A stretch of DNA of 64,000 nt from Paraescarpia echinospica. Its lineage: Eukaryota; Annelida; Polychaeta; Sabellida; Siboglinidae. This document shows, in pieces, positions 34,705 to 45,434 of this stretch (its first letter is position 1; every line of letters starts with the position of its first letter). The notes below the pieces were generated by a model that saw only the letters and a list, made by a program, of their open reading frames with translations, was not told where the DNA came from and made no database searches. The stretch is from NCBI GenBank assembly GCA_020002185.1, contig CM034534.1:39280168-39344167 (forward strand), written 5' to 3'. The translations under genes were made by a program, and so were the position numbers.

Positions 34705-36212
34705 GGTTTACTAACCCTACTTCAGAAACACCTTCGTTGTCTGGTCGAGTCTCGTAGCAGACATGCCATATTATTTTCTTGGTTGAAATCCTTATTTTTA
34801 TTTGGAATTTCGTTGAAATATGTATTACCGTTTCCTTTGGATAACCTGCCGATAACATTCCTGTTCCAATCGAATGTTGTTATCTACCAGTATATAAATT
34901 ATACTTACAATAAACAAAATATGTTGCGTATACAAACGTATATTTCTCTATACTAGTCCAGTGGCAGAACCCCATATTTTCCCAAAACCTTGTCATGTCT
35001 CCCTAAAATTATTTCTTTGCATTTTAGTTAGTTCATGTCATCTAGTAACAAAATACACTGGGTGTGGACTTCACACCCGCTTGCTTTTTTCAGAATCCAA
35101 GATGGCCATCAAGATGGCCGCCGAAATGCTAGAAAGACATAACTTCTGAACGAATTGACTTAGGAAAGTGACCTTGTGGTCTAGACGTATGTTTTTTTTG
35201 GGGGGCAAGGAATCTATTTCTGAGGTTTTCATCAAGATTGGTTAAGTTCTGATTGCAGAAAAATCCAGTATGGCTGCCAAAATGACTGCTGAAATGCCAC
35301 AAATTATATGAGATAGAGTGATGATGTTGGTGTCAAAATCATGTTTTTTTCAGTATGCTAAGTTCATTGGGGTATGTTTGGCGATGTTTAGAAGATAAGG
35401 TCATGTCAGATAGGTCGAAATTAAGGTCATTTAAGTCTTGAAACCCTTATAATGTTTTAGAATTTGAGCGTTAAAGATGCAGCAAGGCAAATCAAAGTCT
35501 CTTTCATGGGCTTTTTATGATGACGAATCTAAATACCTACATCATCTGTACATCTGAAAGTAAAAGTCACATGCTAAGACAAAGGTCAAGGTCATTTGGC
35601 GTCCGATGATTTTTAAAATGCTATTGGTAGACCATTAATAGGTCAAACTGTGTGATCTCTGACTCTTCAGAATGCTGCACTTGTCCCAATTTCGTCACCT
35701 TGTTGCATTCCATGAATCTTTGTTACTATGATAAACACGACCTGCAAAATAAAGTATACGTAATACAGCCCACTCTAAACTTGAGTCATTATACTTTTAG
35801 AACATCAATTCCTGTTCGAGGTATAAGAATGTCCACAAAAGTTATATTTCACAAGACACCAAATTTCTTTTTATTGCAGTGTTAACATGTATCTTACAGT
35901 GTAGGCGCATGCAAAAATGTGACATATCTTCAAATATATGTTTTCATAAGGGATAATCTTGTTTGCCTGATAGGCCAAAACAGGCTGCCTGAGTTGACAA
36001 TCCTCTCTAAAAATGCATATGTAAGCGCATCATTTACGCGGCATCCATATTGAAATAATGTTTCCGTTAATTTAATGTATAAGCTATAGTTGCCTGTTGC
36101 TAGATTTCCCATTTTTTTTATTTAAAAAATGATATGACCCACAGCCCACTTCAGATTTGTCGGTGACTACACTTTCAATACCGTTAACCACAAGTTTACA
36201 TTGACACACAGC
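34705..36212. other. Non-coding stretch
   Basis: It contains ccaagatggcc/aagatggccgcc words at 35096-35125 and a related block at 35268-35300, a dispersed repeat. No gene is supported. Confidence 0.3.
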
Positions 36213-37770
36213 TCACACAATGACGCTTTTTTATTCGATTGGAGAGCACAAAGCATTGGACCAGGAGGCCATCTACGCCAGAGTCATAGGTTTTCAAGTC
36301 AGCGACAGAGATCTCGACTTACCGCAAGTACTCGATCTCAACCGAGCTGGCAGCCTACACACCCTCCATGTTCCATCTAGATGGGAGCATGAGAGTGGCG
36401 ACCGGCAAATCAACGCTCAAGAAAAACCTTCCTATGGAAGTCACATTGCGGGCTTGGGGCTCTCCGACTGCTATGGTCATTGATGTCTCCGTTGCTCTCT
36501 GGACAATTGATTGGCCTGCAAAGGGTTCAGTCCAGACGTTTGTTTAAGGCTTCAAAGTCTGGTTGGCCTCCAAACTCTTTGAAAGCGACATCTATCTGGC
36601 GTTTGACAGGTACCTGGACTACTCAACCAAGAGCAGCACCCGAGCAGCCCGAGCCACATCTTCAAGGGTCCATAAACTCAACTTGAAGTCACCACATCCA
36701 GCCCGTATTCAGTGCTGAAATGTGTGCACGACAAGGTCCATTTGAAACACTTGCTATGTGTACAAATCCTGAACGATAACGACGTCCTCAACAATGCCAC
36801 ACAGAACCATCACCTTGTGGTGACCGAAGAAGATACAGTTCCGACTCAAGTGTTCAAAGGGCGAAAACAGCCTCATTTGCAGCTAGCTTCTAAACACGAG
36901 GAGGCAGATTTCATCATGATCAAGCAGGCCATTTTCATTGGCCATGATCCACAGACAAGGGTCTCCGTCGTTGCTGACGACACGGATGTTTTTGCACTAC
37001 TTCTCCACCATTGTGTAGCCCAGAACCTGCAGTATCCCGTGATCATGCAGTCTCCCATCCATGGCCGAACATGTGTTGACATACCAGCAACTGTGAAGAA
37101 GCACTCCGATATCATCTCACAGGTTCTTACACTGCATGCCATAAGTGGATGTGATACTGTGGCTGCTACTTACGGAGTTGGAAAGGTAACTGCTATATCA
37201 GTAGCAAAGAAGGGATTGAAACTCGACACAAGAGGGACGCAGCTGCATTTATGTTTGCATGTTATGGTAGCAAACTGAAGTGTGACTCCATGACAGAGTG
37301 CCGTCATGGAACGAATACTGCCTCTGCCCCCAAACTATGCTCTCGCCCACCAACAACTCGGGCATTTGTCTAGAATGTGCTCAGATGACATTAGCAGGCT
37401 GTCCAGGTTGCACAGTGGTATGGAGCCGTAGAATCGGACCCCGCCCCCTCAATCCAGTAGAGTTTGGATGGGAGGCAGACCATGTCAACAAAGCCCTATA
37501 TCCTCGCACTGATTTTGGGGGAGTACCCCTAGCTCCTGGTCTGTATTGAAGCTCATACGATGCGGTTGTGAGTCAGAGCGACCCTGTAAAGGCAACAAAT
37601 GTGGATGTACTGGACACCAAGTCGCATACACCATCTGTTGTGCCTGTGGGGAAGGACTTGAATGCAACAACCCATTCAATAGTAAGGCGTTTACTGAGGA
37701 TGAAGGTAGCGAGGATGTGTTAGATGAGAATCAATATGTTATTGATGATTTTATCAAGGACCAGGAGTAA
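36213..37770 (+). pseudogene. Broken copy of a multicopy PIN/FEN1-like plus Cys-rich gene family
   Basis: Successive frames on the plus strand give EHKALDQEAIYARVIGFQVS (from 36246), then in another frame MRVATGKSTLKKNLPMEV, AMVIDVSVALWTIDWPAKGS, a TAA near 36546 and LAFDRYLDYSTKSSTRAAR. The longest clean frame (36712-37278) has ASKHEEADFIMIKQAIFIGH, VSVVADDTDVFALLLHH and LHAISGCDTVAATYGVGKV. The acidic pattern (VIDVS, EAD, DDTDVF, SGCDT) is like the PIN/FEN1 nuclease fold. A Cys-rich tail follows at 37560-37680 (CGCESERPCKGNKCGC, then CCACGEGLECNNPF). Proteins with this order occur in many copies in marine invertebrate and fish genomes, which suggests a mobile origin. At least four frame breaks mark this copy as dead. 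Nuclease activity for the family is my inference. Confidence 0.65.
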
Positions 37771-40700
37771 TAGTGTCATAATGTTAATGAGGCGCATAAT
37801 GAAGGCGTTTTGGTATATATTTTTGATATAATTGTGTCCAGTTGATCATCCAATAGTTGTAATGTACTTGGATAGTGTTGGCTACAGCTACCCGATTTGT
37901 CCAGTTGATCACCCAATAGTTGTACTGTACTTGGATAGTGTTGGTTACGGCTACCTGGTGTGTCCAGTTGATCACCCAATAGTTGTACTGTACTTGGGTA
38001 GTGTTGGCTACAGCTACCTGATGTGTCCAGTTGATCATCCAATATTTGTACTGTACTTGGATAGTGTTGGCTACAGCTACCTGATGTGTCCAGTTGATTA
38101 TCCAATAGTTGTACTGTACTTGGATAGGGTTGGCTACAGCTACCTGATGTGTCCAGTTGATCACCCAATAGTTGTACTGTACTTGGATAGTGTTGGTTAC
38201 AGCTACCTGGTGTGTCCAGTTGATCATCCAATAGTTGTACTGTACTTGGGTAGTGTTGGCTACAGCTACCTGATGTGTCCAGTTGATCATCCAATATTTG
38301 TACTGTACTTGGATAGTGTTGGCTACAGCTACCTGATGTGTCCAGTTGATCATCCAATAGTTGTACTGTACTTGGATAGTGTTGGCTACAGCTACCTGAT
38401 GTGTCCAGTTGATCATCCAATAGTTGTACTGTACTTGGATAGTGTTGGCTACAGCTACCTGATGTGTCCAGTTGATCATCCAATAGTTGTACTGTACTTG
38501 GATAGTGTTGGCTACAGCTACCTGATGTGTCCAGTTGATCATCCAATAGTTGTACTGTACTTGGATAGTGTTGGCTACAGCTACCTGATGTGTCCAGTTG
38601 ATCATCCAATAGTTGTACTGTACTTGGATAGTGTTGGCTACAGCTACCTGATGTGTCCAGTTGATCATCCAATAGTTGTACTGTACTTGGATAGTGTTGG
38701 CTACAGCTACCTGATGTGTCCAGTTGATCATCCAATAGTTGTACTGTACTTGGGTAGTGTTGGCTACAGCTACCTGATGTGTCCAGTTGATCATCCAATA
38801 GTTGTACTGTACTTGGATAGGGTTGGCTACAGCTACCTGATGTGTCCAGTTGATCATCCAATAGTTGTACTGTACTTGGGTAGTGTTGGCTACAGCTACC
38901 TGATGTGTCCAGTTGATCATCCAATAGTTGTACTGTACTTGGATAGTGTTGGCTACAGCTACCTGATGTGTCCAGTTGATCATCCAATAGTTGTACTGTA
39001 CTTGGGTAGTGTTGGCTACAGCTACCTGGTGTGTCCAGTTGATCATCCAATAGTTGTACTGTACTTGGGTAGTGTTGGCTACAGCTACCTGATGTGTCCA
39101 GTTGATCATCCAATAGTTGTACTGTACTTGGGTAGTGTTGGCTACAGCTACCTGATGTGTCCAGTTGATCATCCAATAGTTGTACTGTACTTGGATAGTG
39201 TTGGCTACAGCTACCTGATGTGTCCAGTTGATCTTCCAATAGTTGTACTGTACTTGGGTAGTGTTGGCTACAGCTATCTGATGTGTCCAGTTGATCATCC
39301 AATAGTTGTACTGTACTTGGATAGTGTTGGCTACAGCTACCTGATGTGTCCAGTTGATCATCCAATAGTTGTACTGTACTTGGATAGTGTTGGTTACAGC
39401 TACCTGATGTGTCCAGTTGATCATCCAATAGTTGTACTGTACTTGGATAGTGTTGGCTACAGCTACCTGATGTGTCCAGTTGATCATCCAATAGTTGTAC
39501 TGTACTTGGATAGTGTTGGCTACAGCTACCTGATGTGTCTAGTTGATCATCCAATAGTTGTACTGTACTTGGATAGTGTTGGCTACAGCTACCTGGTGTG
39601 TCCAGTTGATCATCCAATAGTTGTACTGTACTTGGTAGGGTTGGCTGACAGCAATAGTTGTACTGTACTTGGATAGGTGTGTCCAGTTGATCATCCAATA
39701 GTTGTACTGTACTTGGGTAGTGTTGGCTACAGCTACCTGATGTGTCCAGTTGATCATCCAATAGTTGTACTGTACTTGGATAGTGTTGGCTACAGCTACC
39801 TGATGTGTCCAGTTGATCATCCAATAGTTGTACTGTACTTGGGTAGTGTTGGTTACAGCTACCTGATGTGTCCAGTTGATCATCCAATAGTTGTACTGTA
39901 CTTGGGTAGTGTTGGCTACAGCTACCTGATGTGTCCAGTTGATCATCCAATAGTTGTACTGTACTTGGATAGTGTTGGCTACAGCTACCTGATGTGTCCA
40001 GTTGATCATCCAATAGTTGTACTGTACTTGGGTAGTGTTGGCTACAGCTATCTGATGTGTCCAGTTGATCATCCAATAGTTGTACTGTACTTGGATAGTG
40101 TTGGCTACAGCTACCTGATGTGTCCAGTTGATCATCCAGTAGTTGTACTGTACTTGGGTAGTGTTGGCCTCAGCTACCTGGTGTGTCCAGTTGATCATCC
40201 AATAGTTGTACTGTACTTGGGTAGTGTTGGCTACAGCTACCTGATGTGTCCAGTTGATCATCCAATAGTTGTACTGTACTTGGGTAGTGTTGGCTACAGC
40301 TACCTGATGTGTCCAGTTAATCATCCAATAGTTGTACTGTACTTGGATAGTGTTGGCTACAGCTACCTGATGTGTCCAGTTGATCTTCCAATAGTTGTAC
40401 TGTACTTGGGTAGTGTTGGCTACAGCTATCTGATGTGTCCAGTTGATCATCCAATAGTTGTACTGTACTTGGATAGTGTTGGCTACAGCTACCTGATGTG
40501 TCCAGTTGATCATCCAATAGTTGTACTGTACTTGGATAGGGTTGGCTACAGCTACCTGATGTGTCCAGTTGATCATCCAATAGTTGTAATTGTACTCTTG
40601 GTAGTAAGCATACAGCTATCTGATGTGTCCAGCTGATCAATTCAATAGCTGTACTGTAATTTCTGATAGGGTTGGCTACAGCCAATTCGATGTGTCCAGC

Positions 40701-40829
40701 TGATCATCCAATAGCTGTAATTGCAATTTGGGCAGTGCTGGCTACAGCCACCTGATGTGTCCAGCTGATCATCCAACAGTTGTACTGTACTCTGGGCAGT
40801 GTTGCCACACAATCTTCGATGTGTCCAGC

Positions 40830-41620
40830 TGATCATCTAATAGTTGTACTCTACTTGGATAGTGTTGGTTACAGCTGCCTGATGTGTCCAGCTGATCATC
40901 TAATAGTTGTACTCTACTTGGATAGTGTTGGTTACAGCTGCCTGATGTGTCCAGCTGATCATCTAATAGTTGTACTCTACTTGGATGGTGTTGGTTACAG
41001 CTGCCTGATGTGTCCAGTTGATCATCCAATAGTTGTACTCTACTTGGATAGTGTTGGTTACAGCTGCCTGATGTGTCCAGTTGATCATCTGATAGTTGTA
41101 CTCTACTTGAATAGTGTTGGTTACAGCTGCCTGATGTGTCCAGCTGATCATCTAATAGTTGTACTCTACTTGGATAGTGTTGGTTACAGCTGCCTGATGT
41201 GTCCAGCTGATCATCTAATAGTTGTACTCTACTTGGATGGTGTTGGTTACAGCTGCCTGATGTGTCCAGTTGATCATCCAATAGTTGTACTCTACTTGGA
41301 TAGTGTTGGTTACAGCTGCCTGATGTGTCCAGTTGATCATCTGATAGTTGTACTCTACTTGAATAGTGTTGGTTACAGCTGCCTGATGTGTCCAGCTGAT
41401 CATCTAATAGTTGTACTCTACTTGGATAGTGTTGGTTACAGCTGCCTGATGTGTCCAGCTGATCATCTAATAGTTGTACTCTACTTGGATAGTGTTGGTT
41501 ACAGCTGCTTGATGTGTCCAGCTGATCATCCAATAGTTGTACTCTACTTGGATGGTGTTGGTTACAGCTGCCTGATGTGTCCAGCTGATCATCCAATAGT
41601 TGTACTGTACTTGATAGTGC
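40830..41620. repeat. Satellite block with a 252 bp higher-order repeat
   Basis: Units here carry the variants actctacttgg, ggttacagctgcctg and, in many, cagctgatcatctaatag. The rarer change gatggtg appears at 40985 and again at 41237 (252 bases, four units), and the intervening four-unit pattern is reproduced exactly. This block was amplified four units at a time. Confidence 0.85.
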
Positions 41621-41884
41621 TGGCTGCTGTTACCTGGATGTCCAGTTGATCATCCAATAGTTGTACTGTACTCTGCAGTGTTGGCTACAGCTACCTGGAT
41701 GTGTCCAGCTAATCATCCAACAGGCTGTACTGTACTTGACAGTGCTGGCTACAGCTACCTGATGCGTCCAGCTGATCTTCCAACAGCTGTTCGTACTTGC
41801 AGTGTTGGCTACAGCCATTCCATGTGTCCAGCTGATCATCCAATAGTTGTACCTGTACTTCTTGGATAGGTGTTGGCTACAGCT

Positions 41885-42430
41885 ACCTGATGTGTCCAGT
41901 TGATCATCCAATAGTTGTACTGTACTTGGATAGGGTTGGCTACAGCTACCTGATGTGTCCAGTTGATCATCCAATAGTTGTACTGTACTTGGATAGTGTT
42001 GGTTACAGCTACCTGATGTGTCCAGTTGATCACCCAATAGTTGTACTGTACTTGGATAGTGTTGGTTACAGCTACCTGATGTGTCCAGTTGATCACCCAA
42101 TAGTTGTACTGTACTTGGATAGTGTTGGATACAGCTACCTGATGTGTCCGGTTGATCACCCAATAGTTGTAGTGTACTTGGATAGTGTTGGTTACAGCTA
42201 TCTGATGTGTCCAGTTGATCACCCAATAGTTGTACTGTACTTGGATAGTGTTGGTTACAGCTACCTGATGTGTCCAGTTGATCACCCAATAGTTGTACTG
42301 TACTTGGATAGTGTTGGTTACAGCTATATGATGTGTCCAGTTGATCACCCAATAGTTGTACTGTACTTGGATAGTGTTGGCTACAGCTACCTGATGTGTC
42401 CAGTTGATCACCCAATAGTTGTACTGTAAT
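41885..42430. repeat. Satellite block of the atcacccaatag subtype
   Basis: From the third unit on, every unit here has ttgatcacccaatagttg in place of the common ttgatcatccaatag, and most have ggttacagctacc. This marks a separate local amplification. The same subtype appears in two of the first units at 37910-37990 and at 38160. Confidence 0.8.
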
Positions 42431-43391
42431 TTGGATAGTGTTGGCTACAGCTACCTGATGTGTCCAGTTGATCATCCAACAGTTGTACCTCGTATCGGAT
42501 AGAGCTGGCTGCTGTTACCTGATGTGTCCAGTTGATCATCCAATAGTTGTACTGTACTTGGATAGTGTTGGCTACAGCTACCTGATGTGTCTAGTTGGTC
42601 ATCCAATAGTTGTACTGTACTTGGATAGTGTTGGCTACAGCTACCTGATGTGTCCAGTTGATCATCCAATAGTTGTACTGTACTTGGATAGTGTTGGTTA
42701 CAGCTACCTGATGTGTCTAGTTGATCATCCAATAGTTGTACTGTACTTGGATAGTGTTGGCTACAGCTACCTGGTGTGTCCAGTTGATCATCCAATAGTT
42801 GTACTGTACTTGGATAGTGTTGGTTACAGCTACCTGGTGTGTCCAGTTGATCATCCAATAGTTGTACTGTACTTGGTTAGTGTTGGCTACAGCTACCTGA
42901 TGTGTCCAGTTGATCATCCAATAGTTGTACTGTACTTGGGTAGTGTTGGCTACAGCTACCTGATGTGTCCAGTTGATCATCCAATAGTTGTACTGTACTT
43001 GGGTAGTGTTGGCTACAGCTACCTGATGTGTCTAGTTGATCATCCAATAGTTGTACTGTACTTGGGTAGTGTTGGCTACAGCTACCTGATGTGTCCAGTT
43101 GATCATCCAATAGTTGTACTGTACTTGGATAGGGTTGGCTACAGCTACCTGATGTGTCCAGTTGATCATCCAATAGTTGTACTGTACTTGGGTAGTGTTG
43201 GCTACAGCTACCTGATGTGTCCAGTTGATCATCCAATAGTTGTACTGTACTTGGATAGTGTTGGCTACAGCTACCTGATGTGTCCAGTTGATCATCCAAT
43301 AGTTGTACTGTACTTGGATAGTGTTGGCTACAGCTACCTGATGTGTCTAGTTGGTCATCCAATAGTTGTACTGTACTTGGATAGTGTTGGC

Positions 43392-44391
43392 NNNNNNNNN
43401 NNNNNNNNNNNNNNNNNNNNNNNNNNNNNNNNNNNNNNNNNNNNNNNNNNNNNNNNNNNNNNNNNNNNNNNNNNNNNNNNNNNNNNNNNNNNNNNNNNNN
43501 NNNNNNNNNNNNNNNNNNNNNNNNNNNNNNNNNNNNNNNNNNNNNNNNNNNNNNNNNNNNNNNNNNNNNNNNNNNNNNNNNNNNNNNNNNNNNNNNNNNN
43601 NNNNNNNNNNNNNNNNNNNNNNNNNNNNNNNNNNNNNNNNNNNNNNNNNNNNNNNNNNNNNNNNNNNNNNNNNNNNNNNNNNNNNNNNNNNNNNNNNNNN
43701 NNNNNNNNNNNNNNNNNNNNNNNNNNNNNNNNNNNNNNNNNNNNNNNNNNNNNNNNNNNNNNNNNNNNNNNNNNNNNNNNNNNNNNNNNNNNNNNNNNNN
43801 NNNNNNNNNNNNNNNNNNNNNNNNNNNNNNNNNNNNNNNNNNNNNNNNNNNNNNNNNNNNNNNNNNNNNNNNNNNNNNNNNNNNNNNNNNNNNNNNNNNN
43901 NNNNNNNNNNNNNNNNNNNNNNNNNNNNNNNNNNNNNNNNNNNNNNNNNNNNNNNNNNNNNNNNNNNNNNNNNNNNNNNNNNNNNNNNNNNNNNNNNNNN
44001 NNNNNNNNNNNNNNNNNNNNNNNNNNNNNNNNNNNNNNNNNNNNNNNNNNNNNNNNNNNNNNNNNNNNNNNNNNNNNNNNNNNNNNNNNNNNNNNNNNNN
44101 NNNNNNNNNNNNNNNNNNNNNNNNNNNNNNNNNNNNNNNNNNNNNNNNNNNNNNNNNNNNNNNNNNNNNNNNNNNNNNNNNNNNNNNNNNNNNNNNNNNN
44201 NNNNNNNNNNNNNNNNNNNNNNNNNNNNNNNNNNNNNNNNNNNNNNNNNNNNNNNNNNNNNNNNNNNNNNNNNNNNNNNNNNNNNNNNNNNNNNNNNNNN
44301 NNNNNNNNNNNNNNNNNNNNNNNNNNNNNNNNNNNNNNNNNNNNNNNNNNNNNNNNNNNNNNNNNNNNNNNNNNNNNNNNNNNNNNNNNNN
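43392..44391. other. Assembly gap of exactly 1000 N
   Basis: Every base is N. The round length suggests a placeholder, so the true distance and the right end of the satellite are unknown. Confidence 0.99.
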
Positions 44392-44869
44392 GCTGTCGTG
44401 TCTCTCCTCGTTCTCTACAGTCTGACTACCCTGCTTTCGATCTATCCCCACTGGCCCATTTTCTTTTCCTCTGCCGAACACTTTTCCTCCGTCCCTCTGT
44501 TTTCTCAATGTCTTGTTCCTTCACACCGGTCACCTTCCTTCCTCTCAGTCTCCTTTCTTCAGTCTCCGTGTCACAACTCTGCTCCTTCTGTGTTGTAGAA
44601 TTCTCAACTCTCTCCGCGCCATCCCTCTCTGCTCCATATATTTCTATGTTGAGTCTCGCCTCCATCTCCTTCACTATATCCGTCAACTTACACACCTCCT
44701 TCATCAGACATTCCACCCTCAAACACCCCATACACCGAAATGTGAATCCGTCATCTTTGGTCTCTGCCCATGATTTTGGACAGCCAGACAACGCAAAATC
44801 CACCCAGCTCTGGCAGTCGTTGCAAACTAGGTGTCGTTTTGCCCTGAGTTGCCGCTTGCAAGGTGCCAT
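44392..44869 (-). pseudogene. LINE ORF1-type zinc-finger protein fragment
   Basis: Reading from ATG 44869 on the minus strand, 147 codons run to TAG at 44426. The start MAPCKRQLRAKRHLVCNDCQ with SWVDFALSGC and GFTFRCMGCLRV forms a C-x2-C...C...C-x2-C finger like the PHD-type domains of CR1/L2-type LINE ORF1 proteins. A predicted helix (LMKEVCKLTDIVKEMEARLN) and a charged Arg/Lys/Glu-rich tail follow. Sequence past the stop continues in another frame into the gap, so it may be interrupted. The ORF2 at 45.5-48.0 kb lies 5' of it in minus orientation, so the two belong to different insertions. Confidence 0.65.
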
Positions 44870-45434
44870 ATCAGAATTTATTTATGTTCAAAGTAGTTTT
44901 TATGTAGTCTGTGAAAATACTTTTCTGTGTACAATTTACACCAGATTGTTTAGGTTATAGTTAGTTATATTTGTTAACACACAGTGACACACCGTGCCTT
45001 ACCTAGTTACGATGTCGATGACAATGTATTCAAGTTAGGCTTAGATACAAGGTAGTCTTTACAAAGACTGTTTCTTGTGTACTATTATACACTTTAAAAG
45101 ATTGTTATTTCAGGTTTTAATTACTCATCTAAATACACCGATTATCTAAAATAACGCTATTCTATTGTCGTTCACGGTACGCTAACTTCGCCAGTGACCT
45201 ACTTTGTAAACAACGTTCCGATTACATTAACGTCCCCAATTATCGCTCGCAAATCGCCTATTTTTAATCTACCCTAGATTACTCCCTCTAGCTAACTTTA
45301 ACAAAAAATATTGCTTAATATATCTCTATAATTACGTTATGTATGCTATACGCTCAATAATATCACTTATCTTGATCAAATATCCTTATATTTTCGCAAG
45401 TTTGCTGCACCAAATTCAAGTCGATTCACCACCG
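44870..45434. other. Non-coding, AT-rich
   Basis: Probably the 5' untranslated region of the ORF1-bearing element plus flanking DNA; no coding signal. Confidence 0.3.

Larger units (their letters stand above)
37833..43391. repeat. 63 bp satellite array, about 88 copies, truncated by the gap
   Basis: The unit contains gttgatcatccaatagttgt, actgtacttggatagtgttg and gctacagctacctgatgtgt and repeats every 63 bases. Because 63 is 21 codons and the unit lacks stops in several frames, three long frames run through it: plus (21-residue unit CPVDHPIVVLYLDSVGYSYLM read without break), and two on minus (units DDQLDTSGSCSQHYPSTVQLL and MINWTHQVAVANTIQVQYNYW). Four blocks differ in variants: 37833-40585, 40830-41620, 41885-42430 and 42530-43391, separated by decayed units. 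I read it as non-coding satellite, not a 766-residue protein: variants such as ggatagtg/gggtagtg and atcatcc/atcaccc show no codon-position bias. Confidence 0.95.

Noticed and set aside
37776..40076. 766-residue minus-strand repeat protein
   Set aside because: It is one of three simultaneous open frames through a 63 bp satellite; openness follows from the period being a multiple of three.
37833..43391. CRISPR array
   Set aside because: The units are contiguous, without unique spacers, and the genome is eukaryotic.
42877..44508. Frames of 543 and 830 residues spanning the gap
   Set aside because: They read through N bases and join satellite to unrelated LINE sequence.
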